Source: Platycnemis pennipes
Taxonomy: Eukaryota > Arthropoda > Insecta > Odonata > Platycnemididae
Length of the DNA stretch: 64,000 nucleotides
Direction: 5' to 3'
NCBI GenBank assembly: GCA_933228895.1
Contig: OW121855.1
Location: 42,174,698-42,238,697, forward strand
Shown here: in pieces, positions 1-11,490 of the stretch
How positions within the stretch are numbered: position 1 is the stretch's first letter
Layout: each line of letters begins with the position of its first letter
Notes under the pieces: model-generated
The model's database searches: none
Told to the model about the DNA's origin: nothing
Seen by the model: only the letters and a program-made list of their open reading frames with translations
Position numbers and translations under genes: made by a program

Positions 1-1436
1 CTCTATTCCTCCCCCGCCCACCTCACTGAGGGCAAACAGGGTTAGCCGCGGGATATAGGTACGACAAAGTTCTGTCAGAGCTCATAAAGAATTTCCCGAG
101 GTTCGTTACGCGTCCGTACCCACGCATCACTGCTTCGGTACAGGAGGGCAACGGCCGATATTCTCGCGAATTACGAAGAGCTTGACAAATTTCGAATGCG
201 TTTCCTGTAAGACAGAGAGCCAAAACAATAGTTGAGAATATTCTGCGGCATAAGTGGCGCTTCATAAGCAGACGCTTCAAAAAAAGAAATCGAATAGGCA
301 AATGTAACTTGATCGGGAGGATATAAATGAAACGTGATTATCGAAATGGGAGGTGTTAAAACAAAGCAACGAGCAACAAAGCTGGAGTACTTGAAAACAA
401 TTCAGCAACATTACGAAATATTATGGCGGATTTCTAGACGAAATAATTTTCTAAATCAAGGCATATTAAATATCGCAATGACGAATGACAAAAGACGTGA
501 AAAAATCGAAGAAAAGGTCCATGAAGTGATGATGGCAAAAGTTGATTGGTTAAGACAGGGATGAAGGGTGATATGTATTATATTAATATGCTAAGACCTA
601 AAGAAAGGAAAATGAGAATATATGACATCTCCATTTTGACTCTTGATCGGACAAGGCAATCTCATTTTTTAGATTAACTAACAATGAACCAACCAGCACC
701 GTATTTATTGCATTTATCTAATTTCAAAATGCAGATAGTTACCATTCTGAAGTAAAAAGCATTTTTTTCCGTTCAAAAGGAAAGGATGTTAACTACTCCT
801 CACAATATTTTGCCAAGATGCATATTGAAGTGAATTAATAAAACTTAGCTCCATGGATTACTATTTTCCCCAACTATTAGATAAATTGAGAATCACCAGG
901 AGTCAACAAATGTTTCTCCAGAATTCAGTGACCAACTAACTCCGGAGTGTTTATTAGTAATAAAAACAAAAGCTCGCTACCGTAACTGAAAATAAACATC
1001 CATTATTGAACTACCTTAATCTGCTGTTTATTTTCATAAACAATATATTTCCAGCGAAGCATTCGAGTTGATTTGTTTCGTATTTTTTCCAATGCATATC
1101 GATGAGGAGCACGAGTCAAGGGCAAAGTTCTTTTTCTTCGGCTGTTATGCGTTCAATATCCATGAATTCGTTTTTAGTCGTTCCACTCTACATGCTACTC
1201 AATACATGGTTTATCGGCGATGCTTATGGTGACGCGATCACATGGCTTACCCAAACGAAATAAATATAATCACTCTTCCACACCAATCGAGTGAGCAAAC
1301 TATACCTACATCTCATTCTATCCCAAATTTTGATAAAACAAGAAAAACCGGCTAATGTTCATTCAATGACCAAATAATATGGATACTTTACGCCATTAGC
1401 ATGGAAGAATGCGTAAAACTTTCCCCGGAACATATG
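1..1436. other. no recognisable gene
   Basis: AT-rich sequence with a mildly GC-richer first 300 bases. The short reading frames here (up to 92 codons) lack recognisable motifs and overlap on opposite strands, so I treat them as chance. No repeat seen elsewhere in the window was found. Confidence 0.5.
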
Positions 1437-1768
1437 TATCATCATCGTCATCGGTCAACAATCATAGGATTGGTTTGACCCAGCCCTTCACTCGATTCTT
1501 CTATAGGCCAACCTCTTCATATTGACGTAGCTCCTCTCTTTTGCATCCTTCACAACTTGGTCCATATACCTCATACGAGGCCAGCCTTTTCCATTCTTCC
1601 CGTTCACTTTTCCCTCGAAGATTGTCTTCATCAGGCCATCGTGTCTTAAGATGTGGCCTATTAAGTTGCCCCGTCTTATTTTTAGTGTTTTCAATAGGCA
1701 TCTCTTCTTAAGACTTCTTCGTTTGTCACTTGGTCGATCCATTTTATCTTCATCATTATTCGGTAGCA

Positions 1769-2563
1769 TCACATTTCAAAATCTTCCAGCCTGGACTTCA
1801 CTGCTGCTGTTATTGTCCATGCTTCGCTGCCATATAGTAGAATGCCCCAGATGTATGTTCTAATGAAATGTTTCCTCACTTCCACCCTTGTATTTGCAGC
1901 TGTAAGAAGAAATTTCTTCTGGTGAAATTCCCTTTTCGCTTGGGCAATTCTACTAGCAATTTCTCTTTTACTTCGTCCATCGCAGGTTACTCGGCTTCCC
2001 AGGTAACAGAACTCTTCCATCTCCTCGATTTTTTGTTTTCCTAGTTTAATATTGGTCCTGGCCTCCTTTCTCCTACTGCATACCAATACCTTAGTTTTCT
2101 TTTTATTGATCTTCAGATGATATCTGGTCATTGTTCTATCCATATTTCCAAGTGTCTTCTTTAAATCTCCTTCTGTTTCTGCCGTGACTGCTATGTCATC
2201 GGCGAATCGTAGTATGCTGATTTTCTCCCCGTGGATATTCACTCCCGGAGACTTTTCTTTCACTTCTTGGATGGTTTTCTCGATATAGACATTGAATAAT
2301 ACGGGAGACAGTGCACATCCTTGCCTCACTTCTTTCTTTATGCTTGCTTCTGTATTGCTGGGTCCTGATTTGATTATAGCTACCTGGTTTTTATACAAGC
2401 TGTGGATCACTCTGCGGTCATTGTATGATACTCCAATTTCTTTCGGAACCTTTAGCATCATGTTCCAATACACATTGTCAAATGCCTTTTCCAAATCTAC
2501 AAATGCAACAAACGTCGGTAGGTTCTTTTCTATTCTCTTCTCTATGAGTAGCCTGAGGGCCAA
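1769..2563 (-). pseudogene. reverse transcriptase core fragment of LINE-A
   Basis: A 264-codon open segment encodes the palm of a LINE reverse transcriptase. Near residues 19-29 is the A motif AFVDLEKAFDN, with the first catalytic Asp. At about residue 79 comes VRQGCALSPVLFN, the B motif. At residues 120-123 is FADD, the C motif with the second metal-binding Asp pair. The thumb follows. The frame is lost at 1769 and the tail continues in another frame to about 1488 (GHILRHDGL block, then KGWPRMRYMDQV). Upstream the frame continues beyond the SINE. The catalytic residues are intact, but the missing N-terminus and the frameshifts make it non-functional. The open start is only the first Met in the frame, not a true start. 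Confidence 0.85.
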
Positions 2564-2607
2564 AATCGCTTCTCTTGTGCCCTTGTTTCTTCTGAACCCG
2601 AATTGGT

Positions 2608-2932
2608 TGGTTGGTTATTTAGGGGAGGCGACCGACAGCTGAGGTCATTTGCGCCATATAGGATAGGTGGGTAATGGTAGGAGTTTTTAGGGAACGGAGG
2701 AAGGGTGGAGAGAAACCCGGCGTCGGCATTAGCCTACTCTTAACGAAAGGCGCCAAGGGGACCACGGCTTAACGTCCCATCCGACGGACGGAGTACTGTA
2801 CTTGAAATGCCCTCCACTAGGCACTCAAGTGGGGACCGGTTTTCCACTGAAAAATCCGCCACTGCCGGGAATCGAACCCGGGCCCTCGGGATGGGAGGCC
2901 AGTACTCTAGCCACCACACCAACCCGATCCCC
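2608..2932 (-). mobile_element. tRNA-derived SINE (SINE-1) inserted in LINE-A
   Basis: Read on the minus strand, the element starts near 2932 with a tRNA-like head. It has an A-box-like TGGTGGCTAGAGTACTGG and a near-perfect T-arm with B box (GGTTCGATTCC flanked by CCGGG/CCCGG stem halves). About 250 bases of unrelated body follow, and the element ends in AACC repeats at 2608. An 11-bp direct repeat, CCCGAATTGGT, flanks it at 2597-2607 and 2933-2943. Ignoring the SINE and one repeat gives a continuous LINE reading (DQFGF then RRNKGT), so insertion post-dates the LINE. Its head closely resembles that of the SINE at 45895. No acceptor stem closes, so it is not a working tRNA gene. Confidence 0.88.
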
Positions 2933-3535
2933 CCCGAATTGGTCCTCATCCAAGAACTCCTCAGCTTTTCGTTCTATTTATTCTATAGATGATTCTCGTC
3001 AATATCTTCGAGGCATGTGTCGTCAGACTTATGGTCCTAAAATGTTCACAGTTCTCAGCCCCCTTCTTTTTGGCAGTAGGGATGATGATGAACTTCTCAA
3101 AGTCCGTGGGTATCTCTCCTGTGGAGTACATGTCGCAGATGGTTTTGTGCAGCTGAGTCTTCTCTCCGCCGTTTTTTATTAATTCGGCAGGAGTATCATC
3201 TATTCCTGAGGTCTTATTTATTCTCAGATTCCTTACATTGTGTCAATTTCTGATCTTAAGATTGGGGCTCCCAAATCATCCTTATCGACTTCATTTTCCT
3301 CTTCGATTACTTCCGCTCTAAGATAGCTTCCATATTACAACTCTTCCAAGTATTCCTTCCACCTCTTCACTTTATCCTCATGTTCAATTAAGAGTTCTCC
3401 ATTCTTGTCCCTGATGCTGCCTGATTGCTGCCCGTCCCTTGAAGTGATTTCTCACCATCCTGTAGGCAACTTCCACATTTCCATTTGCGAGGTTGCTTTG
3501 TACATCTTTGCATAGACCCTTCATCCACAAAAGGA

Positions 3536-4453
3536 GTTGATGGAAAGTGGATATGATAGAAAAGCTAGCCTCAAATAGGGCAGGGGTGAGATGGGAAAAT
3601 GGGATTTCATCAATAAAATGTTTTCACTTGGAGCACGGTATCATATCATGGACTTTGAGCGGACCTCAAGAGGATATGAGGAGATAACGTCAAAAGAGCT
3701 TATATCGTTTTTGCCACTTAAGCACCTTAATATATTTGATAACGACAACTGTCATAAGCTTTGAAAATTGCGGTGGCTTCATTTCCATAATAAACGTGGT
3801 CTATTTATGAACAGCCAATTTTATGTGCGATATGTACTATCCTTCATTTCCTTCCCTTTATCTTTGTTTACTCGTTGGTTCAGTGTCTTCACTTCGGTCA
3901 TCATGGTTTAGATCTTCTAAGAATAATTAATAAGAATAAACCACGAACTTCGAGAGATAAATGCACACGTTCGAGCTCATGAAATTTGAAGGTCAACTGT
4001 GGGTGTTATTCATGCGAAAGCGTAGATTTATTTATTGTGTAACTACCAATTAAAATATCTCCAAGCCAATGATGAGCTCGATAAGTAAAATTATTATTAT
4101 TCCGAAAGGGAGCACAATAAAACAATCAGAAAATGACTGATTCGGTCAAAGGGCCATCATGTGGCCGTAATGAATAACCTCGCGCCTATTTTTAAACCAG
4201 CTTCATGAGATTCCATAGCTTGGAATCTCCTTTACTTAGCTTTAATGGTACTAAATGAAGTAAAAAAGACATGAAATTCCTTGGTTTTCGAACATTATAA
4301 ACAAACATTTTGTTGAATATGAATGCAATAAAAGGGGCTTAACAATTATTGATAAATTTTGTCAACGCAATTTAAAAGTTTACCAGAGTAAGTTAAGATT
4401 TTAATGACCAAAGATGGCCTTGAATGTTGCACAAAATCATTTGCCTTTTAAAC
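3536..4453. other. no recognisable feature
   Basis: AT-rich spacer between the two LINE-A fragments. I see no open frame of note or repeat. Confidence 0.5.
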
Positions 4454-4648
4454 ATCACCATCATCAACGGTCAACAATCCAAGATTGATTTGACGCAGCC
4501 CTCCACTCGATTCTTCTATTGGCAAACCTCTTCATACTAACGTAATTCTTCTCTTTAACAACCTTCTCAACTTGTTCCATATACCTCATACGACGCTTGC
4601 CTTTTCCATTCTTCCCGTTCACTTTTCCCTAGACGATTGTCTTCATCA
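4454..4648 (-). mobile_element. LINE-A fragment, copy 2 (3' end only)
   Basis: About 195 bp match the last part of LINE-A copy 1 (1437-1634) at roughly 85% by eye. This covers the end of the coding tail and the short 3' non-coding end with its ATC-rich terminal repeat. Everything upstream is missing, a severe 5' truncation. It lies in the same orientation as copy 1, about 2.8 kb away. Confidence 0.8.
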
Positions 4649-7043
4649 AAACTTTGAAATGAATTCCAATAGATGGATATGCTTTTATCGAAAACAAATG
4701 GATTATCGTAAAAAAGCAAATCTAATGCAAAATAAATTGTATCTATTTACGAATGCTACTTTTTTATCTTTTAACTTGTGATGAAAAATATTTTAGATCT
4801 AGATATATCAAATAGTGGGCATCGCTAATTCAAGGGAATCAAAATGAGAGTATTCAGACAGATGATTTTTTTGCTATGATTATTTGTTACTCAACACCAT
4901 TAATCTTACACTTATAGAAAATTGTTATAATTGTACACTTTATTTTCAGAGATGTTGGCCACTCATTTCATTGTTTTGTTCATTTATTCCTCTTATTTAT
5001 TGCAGCACTGCCCACTAGGTAATCCTAAAAGAATCACGAATAAACCTTAAAATCCTTCATATATACCTACATAAGAGATTTTCAGTACGTAATTCACAGC
5101 TTATGCACATTTTTATAGTGATGGTTGTGAATGGAATGTATTGTTAGGCTTTTTTTACTGGTATTTTTTCTCTTCTAGGCAAAATGAATTATGGGGATGA
5201 TTAAACAAATGCTTCGTTGATTGATTTAGTAACAAAAAATTTGACTGCAAGACTGGAATTTTCTGTTGCAACTATGTAATGGCCACTAAGAGATTTCGTT
5301 CTAAATTCTGGCAATTTAATTTGCATGTTTCTTTCAGATACAGCTAAACCATTTCATCCCAGCAGCAATGTATGACACTGATCAGTGCTATGATCACTAC
5401 CATTCGTTACGTAACCACAAAGTCTGCAATTAAAGTAAAAAAAGGGGTAAAATGATAAGGAAAAAAAATAAGTTATTTGCACTTCCCTATGGATGTTATC
5501 GTATTGAACAATTAGAAACACGATGATGTTGCCAAATTAGCTATTTATTATGCACATTCGTGATTGAATTTACGATCGATACATCCTGGATTCAATTACA
5601 AGGGCTCCACACGCTACGTCTTTCGCCTGAATATAATTCTTTCAACAGAACTGCACCACGTTACAGTTAAATATAAATGGAGTACAATATTATTGCTTGA
5701 TATTTAATGAGATATGTTATTGCTTGCGTTAAAAAAATGAATTTTGCTGATGCCTGATTGACATTATCCGTACCGAAAATTGCACCACAAAGTCACTTTG
5801 TAATATGAGTCGTAACTTCTGAAGTCTTCTCTAACAACTGGATGTTGTGCTTTAAAAATGGGAACTGCTGGAAATCTCTGCATTAAATTGATACCCCCAT
5901 AAACTGCAGATCAATATTACTAAACATTATAAGAGAGAGCAATATGGAAGTTTCAGTGGTAATTTATTTTTGAATTATTATCCCTCAAGAATATGTGAAT
6001 CCAACGCACATTTGAGATCAGTAGTGATACGACTTTAATATCCTACATAACGGTCGGTGGACGACTGTAAATGAAAAGGTGACAATATGGATCAAATCAA
6101 CGACAAAGTCATGGATTACAGAATAATATAAAAAAAATGAACTATAGATTTAATTGAAACGTTCTCAACAAGGAAATGATGCGGATGGAGGAATAAGAAA
6201 ATAAATTATGAGGAAGAAAGCAGTGGAAACGGCTGAGAAATAACTAAAACTCGAGTGAGATTCATGGGTTGCTTACATTATGAGACAAAAGATATGTAAA
6301 AAGATAAAAAAATGTGATAATACAAACAATAAACACAGGGAAGGGGAATTGATTAATATTTCATTTTCATCAAGATATTCCCAGTAATACTTGACTATAA
6401 ATTATTAAAACGCAATGCATCTGATATAATTATCTACTCGGGAATTAATCAAGCTTTATGAAGAAGGAAATATATTTTCGTTTTTTATTCCATAATTTAC
6501 GAGGAAATGGACGAGCTACGTTAGGTAAATACAAATCCCTTTCCGGAAGGAAAGAATTTTGTAAGAGAGAGGGAACAAGCATTAATTTCTCCAGGGAAAA
6601 ATCCTAGAGAGAGCTATGAATTAGGCACCTATAGGAAATGAGAGAATGAATACATGTGACCGCATAAATCAGATTAGAATATCAAGGCTTGTTCACATAT
6701 AAGGTGGGAAAAATTGACTCGATGGCAATAATGAGACTATTCATGGAAGGTAACTGTGAAATTAGTATCAGTGTTTACTTTCGCCGCGGCTTTCGGAATC
6801 GATACCAATACAAATAAGTGGAATATTTGTAATTGAATCATGTTTAAGTATATTTGCAGCGTTTGACATCTCTGGAAATTAAGATGAGCCACTTCTTAAT
6901 GAAAACCTGAATTTTACGAGTAGGCGTGGCAAATGATGAGCGTATAGACAATAAAATAAGGTTGCTTATAATGCCTAGTGATTCCCAGAATTTTGACGTC
7001 CTCATAAATTGCGAGAGTTGATGAGTTATGTAGAGGAATTATT
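4649..7043. other. no recognisable feature
   Basis: Strongly AT-rich sequence with many stops in all frames. No gene, tRNA or inverted repeat was recognised. Confidence 0.5.
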
Positions 7044-7394
7044 TGCTAACCTTGGTTCATTACTCGACTGATTGACTGGTGAAATCGAAATTGAAAACTT
7101 TAATTTATATTGCCGTGGGACTTAAGTCCCCTGGAACATTGGAAAACAATTACATGCCACAACAAGCAAAAAAAAGGGAAAAGAAAAAAATTAAGGTCAA
7201 AGGCAACCGCAGTGCTAAATGAATTATGGAGAAACACATATAAACGAGCATTCAGTAATGAATACGATTTGCTAACCATGGTTCATTACTGGACCATTCC
7301 ACTGGTGAAACAGAAATTGAAAACTTTAATTTATATTGTCCTGGGACTTAAGTCACCTGGAATTTAGAAAAACAATTACATGCCACAACAAACA
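7044..7394. repeat. tandem duplication, period about 227 bp
   Basis: A segment of about 124 bp starting GCTAACC and ending in the ACATGCCACAACAA block occurs at 7044-7167 and again at 7271-7394. The copies are roughly 90% identical. They form a partial two-copy array. The intervening 100 bases are not repeated elsewhere that I could see. No coding function is supported. Confidence 0.75.
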
Positions 7395-8095
7395 AATAAA
7401 GAGAGAAGAAAAAATTGGGTGGGTGGAGAAAGTGCGAAAGGAACAGGTATTTGAAAGTATGAGTATTGGTGAAGTTGGAGCATGCGCTGTAGCTGATGAA
7501 GTAATGAAGACGTCATTGTTTCAGATAGTGAATGGAAAGAGTTATTAGAGTTATCAAAAGCCCAAAGGACGTTTTGCAAGGAAAGAGAAAGAAGAAAGGA
7601 AATTTGTGAAAGAAAAAATAGGAAGATAGGATGATAGAAAGAAGGGTAGGAATCATAACCATGAAATGCATCTAAAGAGGTAAATTAAGTTAAAAAGTTA
7701 TAACTAAAGACTGACATTATACTGTCCACTTTATTAACTCTGTACGATACGTCATTTGGATTTCATCTGTCAGCTGCCATCACCAGTTACATCAAGATTT
7801 GTAACCGATGAAAGGCGCTACACAGTTGAAACACGTATTCACGTTGTTAACAATGTGAGCATTAGGTACAAAATCAGTCTTTAGTTATTACGTTACAATG
7901 ATTCACCATATTGCACCTGACACTGTTGAATTTAATTTAAAGGGGGTGGCTTCAAGAGAAATAAGGGAGGTAAAGTGTAAGGAGAGTAACACTATTTTAT
8001 CAAAATATACCACAACCAGTATTATACACAAGTAATTATGACAACAATAATTGGAAATTACCGCGTCACTTAAACATTTAAATAGCTAACTTTAT
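7395..8095. other. no recognisable feature
   Basis: A purine-rich stretch near 7400-7640 is followed by ordinary AT-rich DNA. No gene was recognised. Confidence 0.45.
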
Positions 8096-8315
8096 CACGG
8101 TTCAACGTTTGAGGCTTCACTTTGTGGAACCACGGGATTGGAAAAGGAAATTCACTTTGTACATTCGACACTAAAGCTTTATTTACTTCGACCATGTTTT
8201 CGAAACTTTTATGTCATCATCAAGGTTTGATAATGGCATAAAAGTGTTGAAACCATGGTCGAAGTAAATAAAACTTTAGTGTGGAATGTACGAAGTGATT
8301 TTATTTTCCAAGCTT
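8096..8315. repeat. hairpin-forming interspersed repeat, copy 1
   Basis: The unit begins with a GTTCAACGTTTGAGGCTTC block and contains a long imperfect inverted repeat. The arm 8150-8216 pairs with 8233-8301 around a short loop containing CATCAAGG. The arms include ACTTCGACCATG and CATGGTCGAAGT. A second, shorter copy in the opposite orientation lies at 47525-47690, which shows that this is a dispersed family. It may be the end of a foldback or non-autonomous DNA transposon. No transposase is associated. Confidence 0.7.
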
Positions 8316-8480
8316 ACTTTATCCTAGTAGCTCAATTTAAGTAGAATTTCTAAACTTTGATTTTAGAGCGATTGAGAGGCCCGTTAATGTGGCAGATACC
8401 TACTGCAAATTGAAAACCAGCGTAATGAATAGCCTTAGAGAGAAGAGAAAAATGGAGTTTCGATCGTGTCCTGCCAAGAT

Positions 8481-8552
8481 GATCACGGGCATGGTACTAA
8501 TACATTATGTATTAGTACCATGATACACAATGCATTAGTACCATGATCACGG
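8481..8552. repeat. short compound palindrome
   Basis: GATCACGGG at the left pairs with its near-complement at the right. Inside, CATGGTACTAATAC (8490-8503) faces its exact complement (8509-8522) across a 5-base loop. The same 14-mer then recurs with one change about 20 bases further. The result is a palindrome plus a tandem half-unit. It could form a cruciform or stem-loop. No family is recognised. Confidence 0.7.
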
Positions 8553-9465
8553 GTACATTAACATTCATCCTAGCCAACAGCGGGACGAGCTTTTACGCCG
8601 TCATGAATATTTATTATCAGAGATAGGGGAGACATTTCTCGGTCCCATCGTAATCAAGAGTCTCCCGAAGAAAAAAAGTAGACAAGAAATGAAGAATAAG
8701 GAAAGGCAATGACGGAGGGAAATTAGCCTTTAGGAGACCGAACATCAGATTGGTGGACGCAACGAATCAACTCGAGTGCGAGCGAGAAATACTCAGTGCG
8801 ACAGAGAAGATCGCCCAAATTTCATCACACTACATCTCAGAGTAGCTCACAAGGAAATTCACAAGAGGAAGAAACTTGTCGCATTGAAAGATATACGTGT
8901 ACAATATGAACCTCAAATGAAACGAAATATGTCGCACTCAACTGGTAAAAGTTCCTTTTTTTCGTGTCCCAACTCTTACTTCACTTCGATATAAAATTCA
9001 TATTCAATAGAGATAAGATTTTGTTCACGTGGCACGTGCGCACTCCCGACTCCTATGCACGAAGGTGGATTGGGTCAGAAATACGTGATCAAAGATTTAT
9101 GGCTGTTGAAACGCATGCGTTTAAAATGTCATTTTCGCGATATAATCGGTCAAAATATTTGCTACTGAAGTTGAGCGGTTGATGATTTATTAGACTAGCG
9201 AGATGAGTTTTAGGACTTGTTTTTAAAAACACATTAAATGAGCGCCAAAGGTTGCAAAACATACATTCATCAAGTAACACTGCACTCAAAATACAAGAGT
9301 ACAGTTACACCATAATGTGATGAGTTACCGAGCTTCATGCTAATTTTAATCGTTTAATTCAAACTAACAGTGAAGAGGTGCTTCGAATCAATCTCAGGAT
9401 TTTTGACTAACGACGATAAAAAAAATTAGTGACCAACCCGAAGGCTGATTTTTGATAGGTTAGGG
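8553..9465. other. no recognisable feature
   Basis: Mixed-composition sequence. Overlapping small frames on both strands carry no recognisable motif. Confidence 0.45.
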
Positions 9466-9469
9466 TAGA

Positions 9470-9690
9470 GCTCATCCCGTACGTGGGCGTGTAAAATTGA
9501 CACATTTAGGGTAGGGGGGATATTCCTTTTCCTAGGCCAACTGCGATCCCCTACGAAGTTCTGCCACAGAAGATCGAATCGCGAGGATTTCAGGTGGAAT
9601 GTTCAGAAATCTTCTGGCCGTGAACTGAACTCAGGACCCGCTGGTCTGAAACCCAGAGAGAAGCACGCTACCCACTAGGCTACTGTAAAG
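9470..9690 (-). mobile_element. degenerate tRNA-derived SINE (SINE-2)
   Basis: On the minus strand a tRNA-like head starts near 9690 with GTAGCCTAGTGGGTAGCGTG, a good A box. About 35 bases later comes a weak B box, GAGTTCAGTTC, where GGTTCGANTCC is expected. A roughly 150-bp body follows and ends in the AACCTA-rich stretch near 9470. Its body is unlike the SINEs at 2608, 17020 and 45895. The decayed B box suggests an old copy. No target duplication was identified. Confidence 0.6.
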
Positions 9691-9870
9691 CCCTGACATA
9701 GGTAAACATGGGTAAATATGCGTGTGGAAAATGTGAGGTCGAATACGTGATGTAATTTTTAAGCCCTCAAATATTTCTCACCCGTGGCTCAATAGATGGG
9801 AAGCATCCATTAAATTTCTTAACATTTGCTTGTATATCATCACGGATTATCAGTTACTGGCTCATTTTGT

Positions 9871-10001
9871 GGTAATACAAGAACTAGGGACGAATCAAAT
9901 TCATAAATAGTGGAAATCACGATCGTAATGGGCTGAATATGTGCTTCACAGATGTAAATCATCATGATATATCCATTATTAGTGCAGAAACTACGCCTTA
10001 A
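9871..10001 (+). repeat. 131-bp local repeat, uninterrupted copy
   Basis: This unit runs from GGTAATACAAGAACTAGG to CAGAAACTACGCCTTAA. It matches 10951-11490 once the 408-bp MITE in that copy is ignored. It therefore serves as an empty-site reference for the MITE. Both copies are in direct orientation, about 1.08 kb apart. Origin is unknown. Confidence 0.8.
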
Positions 10002-10950
10002 AGCTGGTTTGAGACAGCGGAAAGGTGAAAGGAACCGCTACCAGCGTTCTCTCCGACACATAACACTTCCCGAAGCCGGTTCCGCGGTTTGCTAACCACT
10101 TAGTTGTTTTCAAGGAGTCATCCCGCGACGTCCTCGCGTTCGGTTTGGCAACCCTTGATAGTTGATGAGCTCCCATCGATAAACTAATAAATCAACAAGG
10201 GAGGCGAGTGACGTAAATCACACGCGGAATCACGCCCACTCCACCCACGACTGGGGAAAGGGAGAAGTGGGGAAAGGCAGCGCGGTCGTGAGGAGACAAT
10301 TGACGGCTGATTGAGTCTCGAACACGAATTGACCCTGCTTTAGAATAGAGGGAACTCATCATGCCTCCGAGAGGAGATAGCTCACGGGTCGTGCGGCGCT
10401 CCATTTGGAACTTGGCGATTCACGGTCACGCGAGGCGGACGCTCTTGCATTCAGGATATCGATAAAAAGAGTCGATACGCCCGAATTCCACGTAAAAATG
10501 ACTTTCCATTCAAAGTGCCCGGGCAGATTAATGCCTTGTGTCAACTTGTCAATGAGGTGCCCAAATGTCCTTTGGGAGCCATCTTAATTGGTGTTCAAAT
10601 ATGTTTAGCATCGATTAAACCCCCCTAGTTAACGCATAAGCTGTTACCATCGGCGAAAGGAGCAACAAGCATTGATTTCCACGACGCGAAACTAATTCTG
10701 AAGATTCAGGCGATATGGAGTGGAAGCGAAACATGATAACACGGAAAGAAAAACAAGAGCCAATGCTGTAATACAGTGAAACTCGGGTCGTAGTAAAGTT
10801 TATTATTTTTGTGGATTTGGCTCGTGTTTTTCTTTGTGTTATCCGATGTAGAAATTAAAAAAATCTTCTTATGCTTTTTATGAGCTCGAGTCTACGTATT
10901 GAACGAGTAAAAATTCCATAGAAATAGGGAGCATAATTTTAAAGATCGTG
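10002..10950. other. spacer between local repeats, moderately GC-rich
   Basis: 10010-10440 is GC-richer than its surroundings, with several CpGs, but no coding motif was recognised. The rest is AT-rich. Nothing else was identified. Confidence 0.4.
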
Positions 10951-11490
10951 GTAATACAGGAATTAGGAACGAATGAAATTCATAAATGGTGGAAATCACG
11001 ATCGAATTGGGCAGAATACATGCTTTAAGCCGAGTTTACACTCGGCATGCATTTACCCGCGCAAGTACGTTGCTGGACAGATGCGTGAATAGATGCCTGG
11101 ACAGATGCGCGTTCTCGCACTTGAGGAGGCTTGTGTTCGCGCAATTGTTCGACCATTTTCTAGATACGCATTACGCGATTTCTTTTGTTTTACTAGTATC
11201 AAGCGCCACTTATACGAAACAGACAACATCATACCTGAACTTCAGTTATTGTTATTGACTTTGTTGTTGACGACTACAAATTGCTCGCATACATTCACCA
11301 AAATAGAACAGGGGCTATTTTCTGTGCACGCATTCACGCATTTGCGCAATTTTGAGTGTTTACACGGTGCAATTTTGATGGTGAATGTGTTCACGCATCT
11401 ACCCGCGCGTGTAAATGCATCGTGTAAACTCGGCTTTATAGGAGCAAATCATCATGATATGTCCATTTATCGTGCAGAAACTACGTGTTA
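10951..11490 (+). repeat. local repeat, copy interrupted by a MITE
   Basis: The left part 10951-11027 and the right part 11436-11490 together match 9871-10001. The middle (11028-11435) is the inserted MITE described separately. Divergence between the copies is roughly 15% by eye, so the duplication is not very recent. Confidence 0.8.
11028..11435. mobile_element. 408-bp MITE, PIF/Harbinger-like
   Basis: The element has terminal inverted repeats beginning AGCCGAGTTTACAC at 11028 and its exact complement ending at 11435. Similarity continues inward through GATGCATTTACACGCGC-like sequence for more than 60 bases with gaps. It is flanked by the direct triplet TTA (11025-11027 and 11436-11438), the target type of PIF/Harbinger elements. 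It encodes no transposase, and the short frames inside carry no motif. The uninterrupted copy of its host repeat at 9871-10001 supports the insertion point. Family assignment rests on the TTA target and TIR layout only. Confidence 0.8.

Larger units (their letters stand above)
1437..3535 (-). mobile_element. RTE-like non-LTR retrotransposon (LINE-A), 5'-truncated copy 1
   Basis: A LINE lies on the minus strand. Reading from high to low coordinates it shows the upstream linker of the polymerase (about 3535-2944), the reverse transcriptase fingers and palm with the block DEDQFGFRR, then the conserved catalytic motifs, and finally the C-terminal tail with the block GHILRHDGL typical of this clade. 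The 3' end at about 1437 is a short GAT-rich simple repeat, as expected for RTE-like elements. The endonuclease part is missing, so the copy is 5'-truncated, the usual outcome of target-primed reverse transcription. Several frameshifts break the frame, and a SINE at 2608-2932 interrupts it. A second fragment of the same family lies at 4454-4648. Clade assignment rests on motif recognition only. Confidence 0.85.
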
